DNA of 64,000 nt from Bacteroidota bacterium (GCA_016191555.1 JACPVX010000044.1:113531-177530), one strand, 5' to 3'; shown: positions 51,972-59,969, numbered from the stretch's first letter. Made by a program: numbers and translations. Notes: generated by a model not told the origin, from the sequence alone.

Positions 51972-52215
51972 TCAGCTTGAAGAACAGTAGGGTAGAGGCG
52001 AGCAACAGCGTGAGAAAGTTGGCAGCGATCACTGGAATATCGTTGACTAAAATGCCGTAGGCCAGCCACATGGCTACACCGGCACAGAAAAACAGAAACA
52101 TACCCAGTGATAAATCTTTGGCCGAGCGACTCTTCCAGGTTTTAACAACCTGTGGAAGAAACGCGATGGTAGTGAAAGCTCCTGCCGAAAGACCCAACAA
52201 TTGAATCGGATTCAT
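51958..52215 (-). CDS. SemiSWEET sugar transporter
   Basis: 85 residues with three membrane helices, the size of a SemiSWEET. The PQ-loop motif is present as IAFLPQVVKTWKSRSAKDLS in helix 1 to the loop, and WLAYGILVNDIPVIAANFLTLLLAS forms the last two helices. Two copies assemble into a sugar transport pore in the inner membrane. A full TAnnTTTG box is found 22 bases before the start. The C-terminal codons run into the heptad repeat. Confidence 0.88.
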   Translation of the reverse strand: MNPIQLLGLSAGAFTTIAFLPQVVKTWKSRSAKDLSLGMFLFFCAGVAMWLAYGILVNDIPVIAANFLTLLLASTLLFFKLTFKD

Positions 52216-52237
52216 AATTGTATTTTAGATTACGATG

Positions 52238-52245
52238 CAAAGATA
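52238..52245 (-). promoter_or_regulatory. -7 promoter box for the SemiSWEET gene
   Basis: Reads TATCTTTG on the minus strand, a full TAnnTTTG match, 22 bases before the ATG at 52215. Confidence 0.5.
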
Positions 52246-52352
52246 CGGCTTCGGCAGTGCGATTGTTGTCGAATGTAATTTATTCCATCGGAACGCTTAG
52301 AAAAACGATTGCGGTAGTTTAGGGTAGCTTTTTGAGTGAATCGGGCTCCCGA

Positions 52353-52859
52353 CTAGATATGCAATATCCGCAGCTTCGTTCTTCTTTTGATTTTAATTTT
52401 ATTGCTGATCAACAGTTTAGCAATCAGTCCCACGCCTATGATGGTGCCACTCACCGCTAGCGTCTGTTGATTGATCTTTCCGGTATTGATGGCATCTAAC
52501 GATAAATAGCCGCCACCGGTAATGAGCGATAGCTGGGCAATTTTATAGCGCAGCCACCATCTTGTTTTCTCATCGATGTACAGGCAACGGATCGATGCAA
52601 CAGGCACTTCCAATCCGTTAAATACAATCACGCTGTCTCGGAAGCCTGTAATGGTTGCGGTTATTCTCGTTTTTCCTCCGTTTACCTGAAAGGAGATCGT
52701 CTCACCTATTTCATAATACACATTTTTGTTTTTGTTTTTCTTCTGGAGCATCAAAAGCGTGTGGGGTACGCGGAGCGTAATTTTATCCGCTTGCCGCTGC
52801 GATTGCCCGCGAATGTTCAGCAACAGCACCGCGCACAAAATAAGAAGGATTATTCTCAC
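52353..52859 (-). CDS. exported or membrane protein of unknown function
   Basis: 168 residues from GTG at 52859. The N-terminus is a signal peptide or anchor (IILLILCAVLLLNIRGQSQ). The middle part is beta-rich (YEIGETISFQVNGGKTRITATITGFRDSVIVFNGLEVPVASIRCLYI), like a small envelope domain that reads out 'function' via a regular strand pattern, and the C-terminal third has a hydrophobic stretch (TLAVSGTIIGVGLIAKLLI) followed by a Lys/Arg-rich tail. No family recognised with confidence. It is alone on this strand between the SemiSWEET gene and the KEKE protein. Confidence 0.6.
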   Translation of the reverse strand: MRIILLILCAVLLLNIRGQSQRQADKITLRVPHTLLMLQKKNKNKNVYYEIGETISFQVNGGKTRITATITGFRDSVIVFNGLEVPVASIRCLYIDEKTRWWLRYKIAQLSLITGGGYLSLDAINTGKINQQTLAVSGTIIGVGLIAKLLISNKIKIKRRTKLRILHI

Positions 52860-53058
52860 TTTTAGGTTAGGGTAACGAGTAGACGATGCTTTACCGACAC
52901 AAATAGTTTGATTTTTACATTCAAAATGGCTCTACTTCTCCGTGCAAATCTATGTGTTAATCGAGGTTTACAGTTGGTCAAACGAGTTGCGCGGGGCGAG
53001 ACAATGGAAAGAAATTATCTTTACTTTCAGAAATTTGAAACTAAAAAAACTAATCCCC

Positions 53059-53463
53059 ATGACAATGAAAGCTTTAATAATGAGTGCAGTGATGCTATTC
53101 GCGATGAATGTAGCCTTTGCCCAAGAAAACCCGTTAGAAAAAGAGAAGCGTGAGCGAAAAGAAAAAATAGAGAAAGAGAAAAAAGAATGGGAGAAGAAAG
53201 AGAAAGAACTTAAAGACACCACCAAGGCAACGATAGACAAAGCCGGCAAGCGCCTGGAGAAAGAAAAGAATGAAGCCGAAGAGGCGGCCAAAGAAAAGGT
53301 GAAAGAAGGAAAGGCCTACGGTAAGGAAAAAGAAAAGGAAGGCAAAGAGTTCGCCAACAAAAAGAAAGAAGAGGCTAAAGAGAAAGTGAAGGGACAAAAA
53401 GAAAAAGAGAAGGCCAAAGTGAAAGAGAAGGTGAAAGAAAAAGAGAAGGAGAAAAAGAATTAA
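53059..53463 (+). CDS. secreted Lys/Glu-rich (KEKE) protein
   Basis: 134 residues from ATG at 53059 (a second ATG at 53065 is possible); both give the signal peptide that ends MNVAFAQ. After it almost every residue is Lys or Glu with a few Ala, Arg and Asp, in KEKE-type repeats that predict one long charged helix with little tertiary structure. Composition alone gives no function; such proteins could bind other charged polymers or act as spacers in the envelope. A strong terminator follows immediately. Confidence 0.65.
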   Translation: MTMKALIMSAVMLFAMNVAFAQENPLEKEKRERKEKIEKEKKEWEKKEKELKDTTKATIDKAGKRLEKEKNEAEEAAKEKVKEGKAYGKEKEKEGKEFANKKKEEAKEKVKGQKEKEKAKVKEKVKEKEKEKKN

Positions 53464-53474
53464 TTGTTAATTTG

Positions 53475-53509
53475 AGAGAGTTCTGGTCAATCAGAACTCT
53501 CTTTTTTTT
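53475..53509 (+). terminator. rho-independent terminator after the KEKE gene
   Basis: An 11-bp stem made of GAGAGTTCTG and CAGAACTCTC plus one outer A-T pair, six-base loop, then eight T residues (53502-53509). The next ATG (53512) begins two bases after the T-run. Confidence 0.93.
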
Positions 53510-53511
53510 AA

Positions 53512-54243
53512 ATGCCTGAGTCCATGTGCAAAATAGTGGTAGGAGAAGATAACGTGATTACGCAGCAGGTGATTGAAGCCATGCTGGAAGGTCGATGCAG
53601 CAAATTGTGGATCGCTGGCAATTATGCCGAGCTGCTGCAATACCTGAAAGAAGAATCACCGGATCTGTTGCTCCTCGATTATCATTTAGATAAAGATGCC
53701 AATGAAGGCATTGCCGAAATCAGAGCCATCAACAAAACCATTCCCATATATATATTGTCGGCCGATGCCGAGCCCGCCATCAGCAGAAAGATGAAAGGAG
53801 CCGAGGTGGCGGGATTTCTTCAAAAGCCACTCAACCTGCCGATGCTCGAGCAGATCATGCGTCCTTTTTCTGCGAAGGTAGGAGAGGCGGCTGCGAGCCC
53901 GGTGGCAGGCGAGTACCTCGCCAACCTGAAAACATTGTTGGGTCACAACCCCGAGCGGCTCCAGCGTATTGTGAAAATATTTATTGAAGAGGCGCCATCG
54001 CATTTTGCTGCGATGCAAACCTTGATCGATCAAAAGCAATGGCCTCAGCTGAAGGCCCTCGTCCACCGGGTGCGCGCCAGCTACGGCTATCTCGGACTAC
54101 AGACATTGCATCAGCGCATCACGCAGTGGGAGACCGACATCGAGCACCAGCGAAACACAGAATCGTATCCATCCATCCTGCAAGAAATCAAATCCGCTAC
54201 CGAAAAACTGATTGAGGAAATACGGCAGGCAGTAAAATCCTAA
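53512..54243 (+). CDS. response-regulator receiver plus Hpt protein
   Basis: 243 residues; an alternative ATG lies four codons in. Residues about 5-125 are a REC domain with the phospho-accepting Asp56 in LLLLDYHLD, an acidic pair near the N-terminus (GEDN), and the Lys of QKPLN. Residues about 135-243 are an Hpt four-helix domain with His185 in LKALVHRVRASYGYLG. REC-Hpt proteins pass phosphate between hybrid kinases and other regulators; there is no DNA-binding domain. The start lies directly behind a strong terminator and no promoter fits between them, so expression is puzzling. Confidence 0.88.
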   Translation: MPESMCKIVVGEDNVITQQVIEAMLEGRCSKLWIAGNYAELLQYLKEESPDLLLLDYHLDKDANEGIAEIRAINKTIPIYILSADAEPAISRKMKGAEVAGFLQKPLNLPMLEQIMRPFSAKVGEAAASPVAGEYLANLKTLLGHNPERLQRIVKIFIEEAPSHFAAMQTLIDQKQWPQLKALVHRVRASYGYLGLQTLHQRITQWETDIEHQRNTESYPSILQEIKSATEKLIEEIRQAVKS

Positions 54244-54386
54244 TCGCTAGGTCCGAAGTCCTAATCCCAACTTCATTTCTCCGGCCACCGGCAACGAGAT
54301 ATTCGGCAACCCTTGCTCTCAGTTTGCCTACGCTCTATTTTAGAGTTTCATGATTATCTTTGTTTAGGCTTACTTTTCGAGCATGC

Positions 54387-54428
54387 CTTTTAGAAACGAG
54401 TATTGACCGGGTCGTCTTCAAAGTACCT
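54387..54428. repeat. copy 1 of a duplicated 42-base intergenic motif
   Basis: TTTTAGAAACGAGTATTGAC continues into CGGGTCGTCTTCAAAG; a close copy with one inserted base occurs at 55301-55343. Each copy lies 115-135 bases before the start of an exported protein. Confidence 0.5.
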
Positions 54429-54502
54429 AGGAGAATACGCTCGGGAGTTACATTTAAATGAAGAGGAGTTCATCAGCATTAAATAATCAATCAGTTAATA
54501 CT

Positions 54503-55243
54503 ATGAGACAGTTGGCGATCATTCTAGTTTGTTTGTTTACAATGTGTAGTTGTAGTCAGGATCGTGTATTTAATAGCGATGTAGAAAAACTGACAGCCAA
54601 CCGATTGCTAAACAATCAAATTGAAATAGAGAATATTCTAAAGGAGGCAGAAAAAAGGGGAGGACAATCAAAGGAAACGAATATGCCTTTTGTTAAGCGA
54701 ATGCAGGATTTACATCAATCCATACTCGATCTGAACAAAGAGGTTGATGCAATGGATAAGAACACGGCTTTGCACCGAGTGAAAGATTTTGTTGTTCTTC
54801 ATTTTGAAAAAATGGAGAGCAATAATCGAACGAATACAGCATTGGATCAGGAAACACCAAAGTCCTTGATGAAATTGCACTTGGCAACATTAGAAGCATT
54901 CTTGATTCAGGAGTGGGCAGATGAATTATATGGCAAAGTAATGCGGCTGGATAGTATAGCCGTGGTGATTGTGCCCTCAAAGATGGTTGTAAAGAAAGGT
55001 GAAAAGATTACAGGTAAAGCCGCGATAGCTTTATTTTCTCGGTATGCTGATACAAAAGTCATGTTTAGTCAGATAGTAATTAATGGAAGAGAATTGAAAC
55101 ACGGAAAAGATGCATGGGAGTTTGAACTGGAGGCGAAATCGAAAGGAGCGGAGCCGATTGAATTATCGGCTGAGGCAGTTTATAGCGATCCAAAAATAGA
55201 GCACAGGGTAAAAGGTAGGCAAATAGTTCATGTACAAGAATGA
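54503..55243 (+). CDS. lipoprotein with GldM-like domain
   Basis: 246 residues from ATG at 54503, which gives a lipoprotein signal ending MCSC. Residues about 20-135 are helical and polar. The C-terminal half resembles the beta-domain of the gliding-motility protein GldM: DSIAVVIVPSKMVVKKGEKITGKAAIALFS, then QIVINGRELKHGKDAWEFELEAKSKG. GldM is the rotor shaft of the type IX secretion motor in Bacteroidota; this gene is not next to gldKLN, so it is a stand-alone relative whose role is unknown. Confidence 0.6.
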   Translation: MRQLAIILVCLFTMCSCSQDRVFNSDVEKLTANRLLNNQIEIENILKEAEKRGGQSKETNMPFVKRMQDLHQSILDLNKEVDAMDKNTALHRVKDFVVLHFEKMESNNRTNTALDQETPKSLMKLHLATLEAFLIQEWADELYGKVMRLDSIAVVIVPSKMVVKKGEKITGKAAIALFSRYADTKVMFSQIVINGRELKHGKDAWEFELEAKSKGAEPIELSAEAVYSDPKIEHRVKGRQIVHVQE

Positions 55244-55300
55244 ACGCTGGTTTGTGGCAACGTGTACATAAGAGTTAATGAAGTGATGAACGCCATTACA

Positions 55301-55343
55301 CCTTTAGAAACAAATAGTTGACCGAGTCGTCCTCAGAGCCTCC
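55301..55343. repeat. copy 2 of a duplicated 42-base intergenic motif
   Basis: CCTTTAGAAACAAATAGTTG continues into ACCGAGTCGTCCTCAGAG; it aligns to 54387-54428 with few changes and one extra base. Confidence 0.5.
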
Positions 55344-55415
55344 GGCACGAATCTGCTGCGATAGGAGATTTTTCAACTTCGCAAGATTTGCACATTTCCG
55401 AGTGCTTGCATCCAT

Positions 55416-55423
55416 TACTTTTG
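55416..55423 (+). promoter_or_regulatory. -7 promoter box for the secreted VOC protein
   Basis: TACTTTTG, a full TAnnTTTG match, 12 bases before the ATG at 55436. Confidence 0.5.
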
Positions 55424-55435
55424 GTAAAAAACAAA

Positions 55436-55894
55436 ATGAAAAAGTACTTGATCATTGCACTGATCCTGCTAGTACATACATCAAGCGCTCAAAACAACTC
55501 AACTAACAAACCAATGACCATGGAAACCGTTTCACCAAACATTTTTGTCAACGACATTCACGCTACTGTTCAATTCTATAAAACTCTCGGATTCACGGTT
55601 ATAGCCGCTGTGCCGGAGCAGAAAAACCCGATCTTTGTGATGATGACGTGCGGAAGTGTAACTTTTATGTTTCAAACATTTGCCAGCATCGAAAACACGT
55701 TACCACTGGTTAACAGAAGCAAGGGCGGTTCATTGCTGCTATATATTAAAGTGAAAAATATCCGTGCATTCTTTGAGAAGATCAATGATAAGGTCACCGT
55801 TTTGCACGGACTGGAAAAGACGTTTTATGGCGCCACCGAGTTTTCAATTCAAGACAATAACAATTACATGTTAACTTTCGCGGAAGATGAATGA
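55436..55894 (+). CDS. VOC-family protein with signal peptide
   Basis: 152 residues from ATG at 55436. A signal peptide (YLIIALILLVHTSSAQ) precedes a VOC domain: VSPNIFVNDIHATVQFYKTLGFTVIAAVP, then TCGSVTFMFQ and a final GATEFSIQDNNNYMLTFAEDE. An exported VOC protein is unusual because most are cytoplasmic. Its end overlaps the next gene by eight bases. Function unknown. Confidence 0.82.
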   Translation: MKKYLIIALILLVHTSSAQNNSTNKPMTMETVSPNIFVNDIHATVQFYKTLGFTVIAAVPEQKNPIFVMMTCGSVTFMFQTFASIENTLPLVNRSKGGSLLLYIKVKNIRAFFEKINDKVTVLHGLEKTFYGATEFSIQDNNNYMLTFAEDE

Positions 55895-56732
55895 CGCAAA
55901 TCGCCTGGACATATTAATCACAGAGAAAAAAAAGCTGAGGGCGAACAAGATCAAGCTGAGTGAAATCCATCGCCATTCTGCAGAAGACCTGCGAGCTCTT
56001 TTGGACATCTCAAAAATACGGGCGATGGAACTGAGAGCGATCTCCGAATTTCAAACCATCCCTTCTATTGGAATCCGGTTTGCCTTCGACCTTATTTCAC
56101 TGGGTTTTTATTCAATTCAAGAGCTCAAAGGGAAAGACCCTGCCAAACTTGTCGACCGACTGGAGCGTCAATTAGGCGCCTGGATTGATCCATGTGTCGA
56201 AGACCAAGTGCGTCTTTGCGTTCACTATGCCCAGCATTTTGATAGCCGCATGAATTGGTGGGATTTTACCAAAGAGCGAAAAGACTTCCGACAGCAATAC
56301 GGTTATCCGGCCAGCCGGCCGAAAACAGCTTGGCATCAATTGGAACAATACAAGCCGACTAATAGAATTAAAGCCCAAAATGAAATCACAAAAAAAGATT
56401 TGACCAACAAGCTAAAACGTGCTCTTCAATTGATGAGAAAGAATATAAAAAGCGGTGTTACGTTGGCGCAATTGGCGGACGCGGCCAATCTATCACCTTT
56501 TCATTTTCACCGGTTGTTCAAGAATGCCTATGAGCTAACACCACTTCAATACTTTACGCGCCTTCGCATGAAAGAAGTATGCAAGCTTCTGACAAAAACG
56601 AAGAGGCCCATTTCTTTCGTGGCAGCTTCTTGTGGATTTGAAGATCAGAGCTCTTTCATACGCCTTTTCAAAAAAGAATTTAAGCAGACCCCACTTGCTT
56701 ATCGCAAATCTAAAAGTAGTGTACAGAGATAA
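55887..56732 (+). CDS. Cdd1-like helix-hairpin-helix plus AraC-type DNA-binding protein
   Basis: 281 residues. Residues about 50-135 fit the Cdd1 ('pathogenicity locus') helix-hairpin-helix pattern: FQTIPSIGIRFAFDLISLGFYSIQELKGKDPAKL, then CVEDQVRLCVHYAQH and NWWDFTKERK. Residues about 175-278 are an AraC HTH pair: TLAQLADAANLSPFHFHRLFK and ISFVAASCGFEDQSSFIRLFKKEFKQTPLAYRK. The start overlaps the secreted VOC gene by eight bases, so the two are coupled. Likely a transcription factor with an extra DNA-binding module; targets unknown. Confidence 0.8.
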   Translation: MNDANRLDILITEKKKLRANKIKLSEIHRHSAEDLRALLDISKIRAMELRAISEFQTIPSIGIRFAFDLISLGFYSIQELKGKDPAKLVDRLERQLGAWIDPCVEDQVRLCVHYAQHFDSRMNWWDFTKERKDFRQQYGYPASRPKTAWHQLEQYKPTNRIKAQNEITKKDLTNKLKRALQLMRKNIKSGVTLAQLADAANLSPFHFHRLFKNAYELTPLQYFTRLRMKEVCKLLTKTKRPISFVAASCGFEDQSSFIRLFKKEFKQTPLAYRKSKSSVQR

Positions 56733-56968
56733 TCGAGCGCGCCAAAAATAGAGATTGTGTTAGCCGGTGTTCGTATTTTCACCGATCACCTAAACACACT
56801 CAGCAGCATGCTTCCGGTCTTATTTCTCTGAATAAAGTTTTATCTTCGTTCAATGTTTTCGTTTTCCTGCGAGGCGCGGGGCAGGCAGTGGGTCAGGCCG
56901 CAGCTTTGATAAGGCACCCTGAAGAAACATAAACTTTCGGGTAATTAATTCTGAACAATTTCCATATC
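56733..56968. other. intergenic stretch, no gene seen
   Basis: 235 bases without a supported gene; contains a GC-rich segment (GCGAGGCGCGGGGCAGG) and no clear promoter, hairpin or repeat copy. Confidence 0.5.
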
Positions 56969-57508
56969 ATGATAATAAAACTCTACTGGACAACTTTAAT
57001 TCTTACTCACATCATACAATTGGCCTTTGGTCAGTCGAATACCATTCAAGGATTCAACCCCAACGAGGAATTGATTGAAAAGAAGTTCTTTAATAAGATG
57101 ATATTGCTTATTCCTAAGAGCTATTCCAGAACAGGTAATAAAGCAGTTGGCGAAATGTTTGACATTATCTCGTTTGAAAATGCCAGCGAGACGGTCTGGT
57201 TTTATATCAGAAAGAAAAGTGGAGAGGGGAATCTTGATGTCGCGAAAACTGTTCACGAATCGATGGCAACCTCATTATATAAAGGAGAAATCCATAAAAG
57301 CGAATTCAGGAAAATTAATAATCGGACAGTTTACATTTTTGAAATGACCGGGTATTGGAACGGGTCATCAACAAAGGAATCTTGGACTAAAATTTTCACG
57401 GTTGATAATGGCGACTTATATCAATGCTTGATAAAATATCCTGAAAAAGACCGAATACCAACTCAAAATATCCGCGACAAGATTATCGCGTCTTTTAAAA
57501 TAGATTGA
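56969..57508 (+). CDS. exported protein of unknown function
   Basis: 179 residues. A signal peptide ends in QLAFGQ (about residue 22). The mature part is a mixed alpha/beta domain with alternating strands (LIPKSYSRTGNKAVGEMFDIISFENASETVWFYIRKK, NNRTVYIFEMTGYWNGSSTKESWTKIFTVDNGDLYQCLIKYPEKDR), which might be PsbP-like, but I do not recognise a family. It is the last gene before the repeat-punctuated region. Confidence 0.65.
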   Translation: MIIKLYWTTLILTHIIQLAFGQSNTIQGFNPNEELIEKKFFNKMILLIPKSYSRTGNKAVGEMFDIISFENASETVWFYIRKKSGEGNLDVAKTVHESMATSLYKGEIHKSEFRKINNRTVYIFEMTGYWNGSSTKESWTKIFTVDNGDLYQCLIKYPEKDRIPTQNIRDKIIASFKID

Positions 57509-57556
57509 AATAAACAGCCCCAAGCTTTCCTCTGTCCGAGCAGAGTTCTCCGCACC

Positions 57557-57582
57557 GCTCCCCTCCTGATAAGGAGGGGAGC
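57557..57582. repeat. perfect CTCCCCTCCT hairpin
   Basis: GCTCCCCTCCT and AGGAGGGGAGC form a perfect 11-bp stem with a four-base loop (GATA). Similar C-rich/G-rich hairpins are common intergenic elements in Bacteroidota genomes; it may also end transcription. Confidence 0.7.
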
Positions 57583-57603
57583 TCGGCGGGGTGGTCACAG
57601 ACA

Positions 57604-57749
57604 TAAGTCTTTTAATCAAGTAGAATCCATTGACTTGTTGACTGCGCTCTGTTTCGCAACTCACTCCCCCGATTAACCATTAACGATTAACTCTCAACTT
57701 TCTTACACAAGACTTTATTTGGGGGTGTGGCAGGGAAGAACGAAATTTG
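57604..57749. repeat. composite intergenic repeat, copy R1
   Basis: Shares with R3 the segment AAGTCTTTTAATCA..GTAGAATCCATTGACTTG, then a CTCCCCC tract, four heptads (TTAACCA, TTAACGA, TTAACTC, TCAACTT at 57673-57700), and an end reading TTTG-N20-GAAATTTG (57718-57749). About 130 bases separate it from the next gene, with a small TGTTG/TCGC hairpin at 57817-57840. Confidence 0.85.
57718..57749 (+). promoter_or_regulatory. promoter-like end of repeat R1
   Basis: TTTG at 57718-57721 and GAAATTTG at 57742-57749 with exactly 20 bases between; the -7 box differs from TAnnTTTG only in its first base. The same arrangement is kept in R3 and R4. Confidence 0.5.
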
Positions 57750-57879
57750 TAAGAAGGCAACAGGGAATAGACAAGTAACATAGGAGCGAGTGTTATGTAA
57801 ACCGCGCTTAGCCTAGTGTTGATCGCAATGCGACACAACAAGCCGTTAAAATTAAATGTAACAATTAAGTTTAGACCAA

Positions 57880-58407
57880 ATGACTAACTATTTACTTGTT
57901 CCGGGACTTGGCAATTCAGGACCTGAACATTGGCAGACTTACTTTCAGAACGCAGGCGACAACTTTTTTAGAATTGAACAACAAGAGTGGGACGCACCAA
58001 CTTGTAAAGAATGGATTGAAACAATTGACAAGAAAGTTTTAGAGTTTGACCTTTCAACTGTTGTGCTTGTCGGTCACAGTTTAGGTTGCTCCTCCATTGC
58101 TCATTGGGCGACAAAATACAAACGTAAAATTAAAGGTGCGTTACTTGTTGCCCCAAGTGACCTTGAAGCGCCACAATACACTTTTCCTGCCACTGGCTTT
58201 ACTCCAATACCAATTGGCAAAATAAATTTTAAGACAATTGTTGTTGCAAGTGCAGACGACATTTGGGTTTCGTTAGACAGAGCTAAGTTTTTTGCAGACA
58301 ATTGGGGAAGCGAATTTCTTAATATAGGCAACGCTGGACATATCAACGTGGCTTCTGGACACACAAATTGGGACGAAGGAATGAAGATATTAAAAACACT
58401 TGGCTGA
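57880..58407 (+). CDS. RBBP9/YdeN-type alpha/beta hydrolase
   Basis: 175 residues, one domain. The family opening VPGLGNSGPEHWQTYF, the nucleophile serine in VLVGHSLGCSSIAHW, the acid in VVASADDIWVS and the histidine in IGNAGHINVASGH are all present. These small serine hydrolases are of unknown substrate. It is the first cargo gene after repeat R1. Confidence 0.88.
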   Translation: MTNYLLVPGLGNSGPEHWQTYFQNAGDNFFRIEQQEWDAPTCKEWIETIDKKVLEFDLSTVVLVGHSLGCSSIAHWATKYKRKIKGALLVAPSDLEAPQYTFPATGFTPIPIGKINFKTIVVASADDIWVSLDRAKFFADNWGSEFLNIGNAGHINVASGHTNWDEGMKILKTLG

Positions 58408-58414
58408 CAAAATG

Positions 58415-58450
58415 CTCCACCCTCGATGGCGTTCTTCACCAACGAGTAAC
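58415..58450. repeat. composite intergenic repeat, partial copy R2 (hairpin part only)
   Basis: CTCGATGGCGTTCTTCACCA continues into ACGAGTAAC, matching the hairpin part of R3 (CTCGTTGGTG-TTCTT-CACCAACGAG). The later parts of the repeat are absent. Confidence 0.6.
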
Positions 58451-58502
58451 CTATTCATCAGATATTTTCTAACTTTATTGTCTTGTAACTGCAAAACGTT
58501 GG

Positions 58503-58531
58503 CGGTCGTGCATGACGACCGTGCAAATTTG
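58503..58531 (+). promoter_or_regulatory. hairpin and promoter-like box before the interrupted gene
   Basis: CGGTCGT (58503-58509) and ACGACCG (58515-58521) form a 7-bp stem. CAAATTTG (58524-58531), one base off TAnnTTTG, lies 15 bases before the ATG at 58547. Confidence 0.35.
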
Positions 58532-58546
58532 AAACTGACTAAAAAA

Positions 58547-59326
58547 ATGAACTGTAAACTGATCGGAGGTTACTTGACATTGATACTTTCACTTGTATGA
58601 ACGTTTTCTTATGGGCAGACAAATTCCTGTGAAGAAGTTGGCAACGACCTTACGAAACTACACAATAAAATTTTATCGTTTTATCGTGATAATTATGACT
58701 CATTAAGTTTTTACAGCGACCTTTTTTCAACAAAGCTGACAGATTATATTAAAAAGAATCCTTCCACCTTAGATTGTAAGTTCAAATCATTAACCGACAG
58801 TAATACGTGTGGTATCGTGACAAGTGCTGATAATTCATTCAGGATTTACAGTTGGGATACTTGGCTGGGCGGGAGCATGCACAATTACAAAAATCTTTTT
58901 CAATTCAAATCGGGAGGAAAAGTTCGCACATTAACATTTGATTATGGCGAGGGAGACATGGGAACTTATTTCACAGATGTTTTTTCTCTTAAGGCGAATG
59001 GGAAAATATATTTCTTAGGGGTTAGCGGTGGAAGCGAATCAAGTAAATATGCTTATCAAGTGATCAGAGCGTATTCCATTACAGACAGCACAATTGATGA
59101 TTCGATTAAACTAATTAAAACTAAAAGCGGACTGCAAAGCTCTATTCTTATTGAATATGATTTTTTTAGCGTGGTTGACAGACCTGAAAGACCAATAAAG
59201 CTAATCAAGTATGATGCTGATAAAAAGATAATTTACATTCCTATTGTTTGGGAAAACGGAAAGGTGACGAACAAATTTATTCGCTATCAATTCACAGGAC
59301 AATATTTCGAAAGACTCTCACAATAG
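58547..59326 (+). pseudogene. exported-protein gene interrupted by an in-frame TGA in the signal peptide
   Basis: From ATG at 58547 the frame reads a signal peptide (MNCKLIGGYLTLILSLV), then TGA at 58598-58600, then TFSYGQTNSCEE and on to the TAA at 59324-59326 without further stops. The first part has the hydrophobic core and the part after the stop supplies the SYGQ cleavage region, so the two halves clearly belong together. Without the stop the protein would have about 258 residues. The mature part has no family I recognise (GGSMHNYKNLFQFKSGGKVRTLTFDYGEGDMGTYF). It may be a recent nonsense mutation, a sequencing error, or a gene translated from a later start (GTG 58817) as a leaderless fragment. 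Confidence 0.75.
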
Positions 59327-59368
59327 ACGTGTTAAACTGACCGAAATAAATCCGAGAAATATCTATTG

Positions 59369-59767
59369 ATGGAAAAAACAAGATTTTCTTTTGGATTACT
59401 GAAAGTTGCAAGCTTGGGACTAATAATGGTTTACTTGGCGGCAGTAATTACAGTTGGGGCTGCTGGACATGATTCTTGGGACACAGTTTCTTTTCTGGCA
59501 ATTTTTATTTATTTAATTTTTCTTGTAACGCTACTTTTCAAGTTCCAAAAGAATAAAAACAAGACAACAGGGACATTTTTACTCGTTATGTTAATTCCTG
59601 CTGTTGCTCTACTCTCTTTTTACGTCTTCATGATTCTGGCTGACATCTTCTCGGGAAAATCAGGAATTATTGAAATTGAAATTCTGATAGCATCAGTTTT
59701 GTTGGTGTTCATTGCATCAAGCATTTTGGTTATCAGAGAGATATTATTTAGGAGAAGGCCAAATTGA
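59369..59767 (+). CDS. small integral membrane protein
   Basis: 132 residues from ATG at 59369 with four hydrophobic helices (about residues 12-34, 41-60, 74-94 and 103-123) and short charged loops. No family recognised. It follows the interrupted gene by 42 bases. Confidence 0.65.
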   Translation: MEKTRFSFGLLKVASLGLIMVYLAAVITVGAAGHDSWDTVSFLAIFIYLIFLVTLLFKFQKNKNKTTGTFLLVMLIPAVALLSFYVFMILADIFSGKSGIIEIEILIASVLLVFIASSILVIREILFRRRPN

Positions 59768-59781
59768 CAGCCCTTGCTATC

Positions 59782-59969
59782 CTCGCCCTCGTTGGTGTTC
59801 TTCACCAACGAGTAACACCTCTGACGCAAGTCTTTTAATCAGTAGAATCCATTGACTTGCTGACTGCGGGCTGTTTCTCAACTTACTCCCCCGTTAACTA
59901 TTAACGATTAACTCTGAACTTCTTACCACAACACTTTTTTGGAGGTATGGCAGAGATAGGCGAAATTTG
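59782..59969. repeat. composite intergenic repeat, copy R3 (most complete)
   Basis: Contains, in order: a perfect 10-bp hairpin (CTCGTTGGTG, loop TTCTT, CACCAACGAG; 59788-59812), AGTAACACCTCTGACGC, AAGTCTTTTAATCAGTAGAA, CTCCCCC, heptads TTAACTA, TTAACGA, TTAACTC and TGAACTT (59894-59921), and TTTG-N20-GAAATTTG (59938-59969). Confidence 0.9.
59938..59969 (+). promoter_or_regulatory. promoter-like end of repeat R3
   Basis: TTTG (59938-59941) and GAAATTTG (59962-59969) with exactly 20 bases between, 40 bases before the Tdi1-like gene. Confidence 0.5.

Noticed and set aside
58817..59326. Separate gene starting at GTG 58817
   Set aside because: The same frame continues upstream through coding-like sequence to a signal peptide; the GTG start would cut off about 90 residues.
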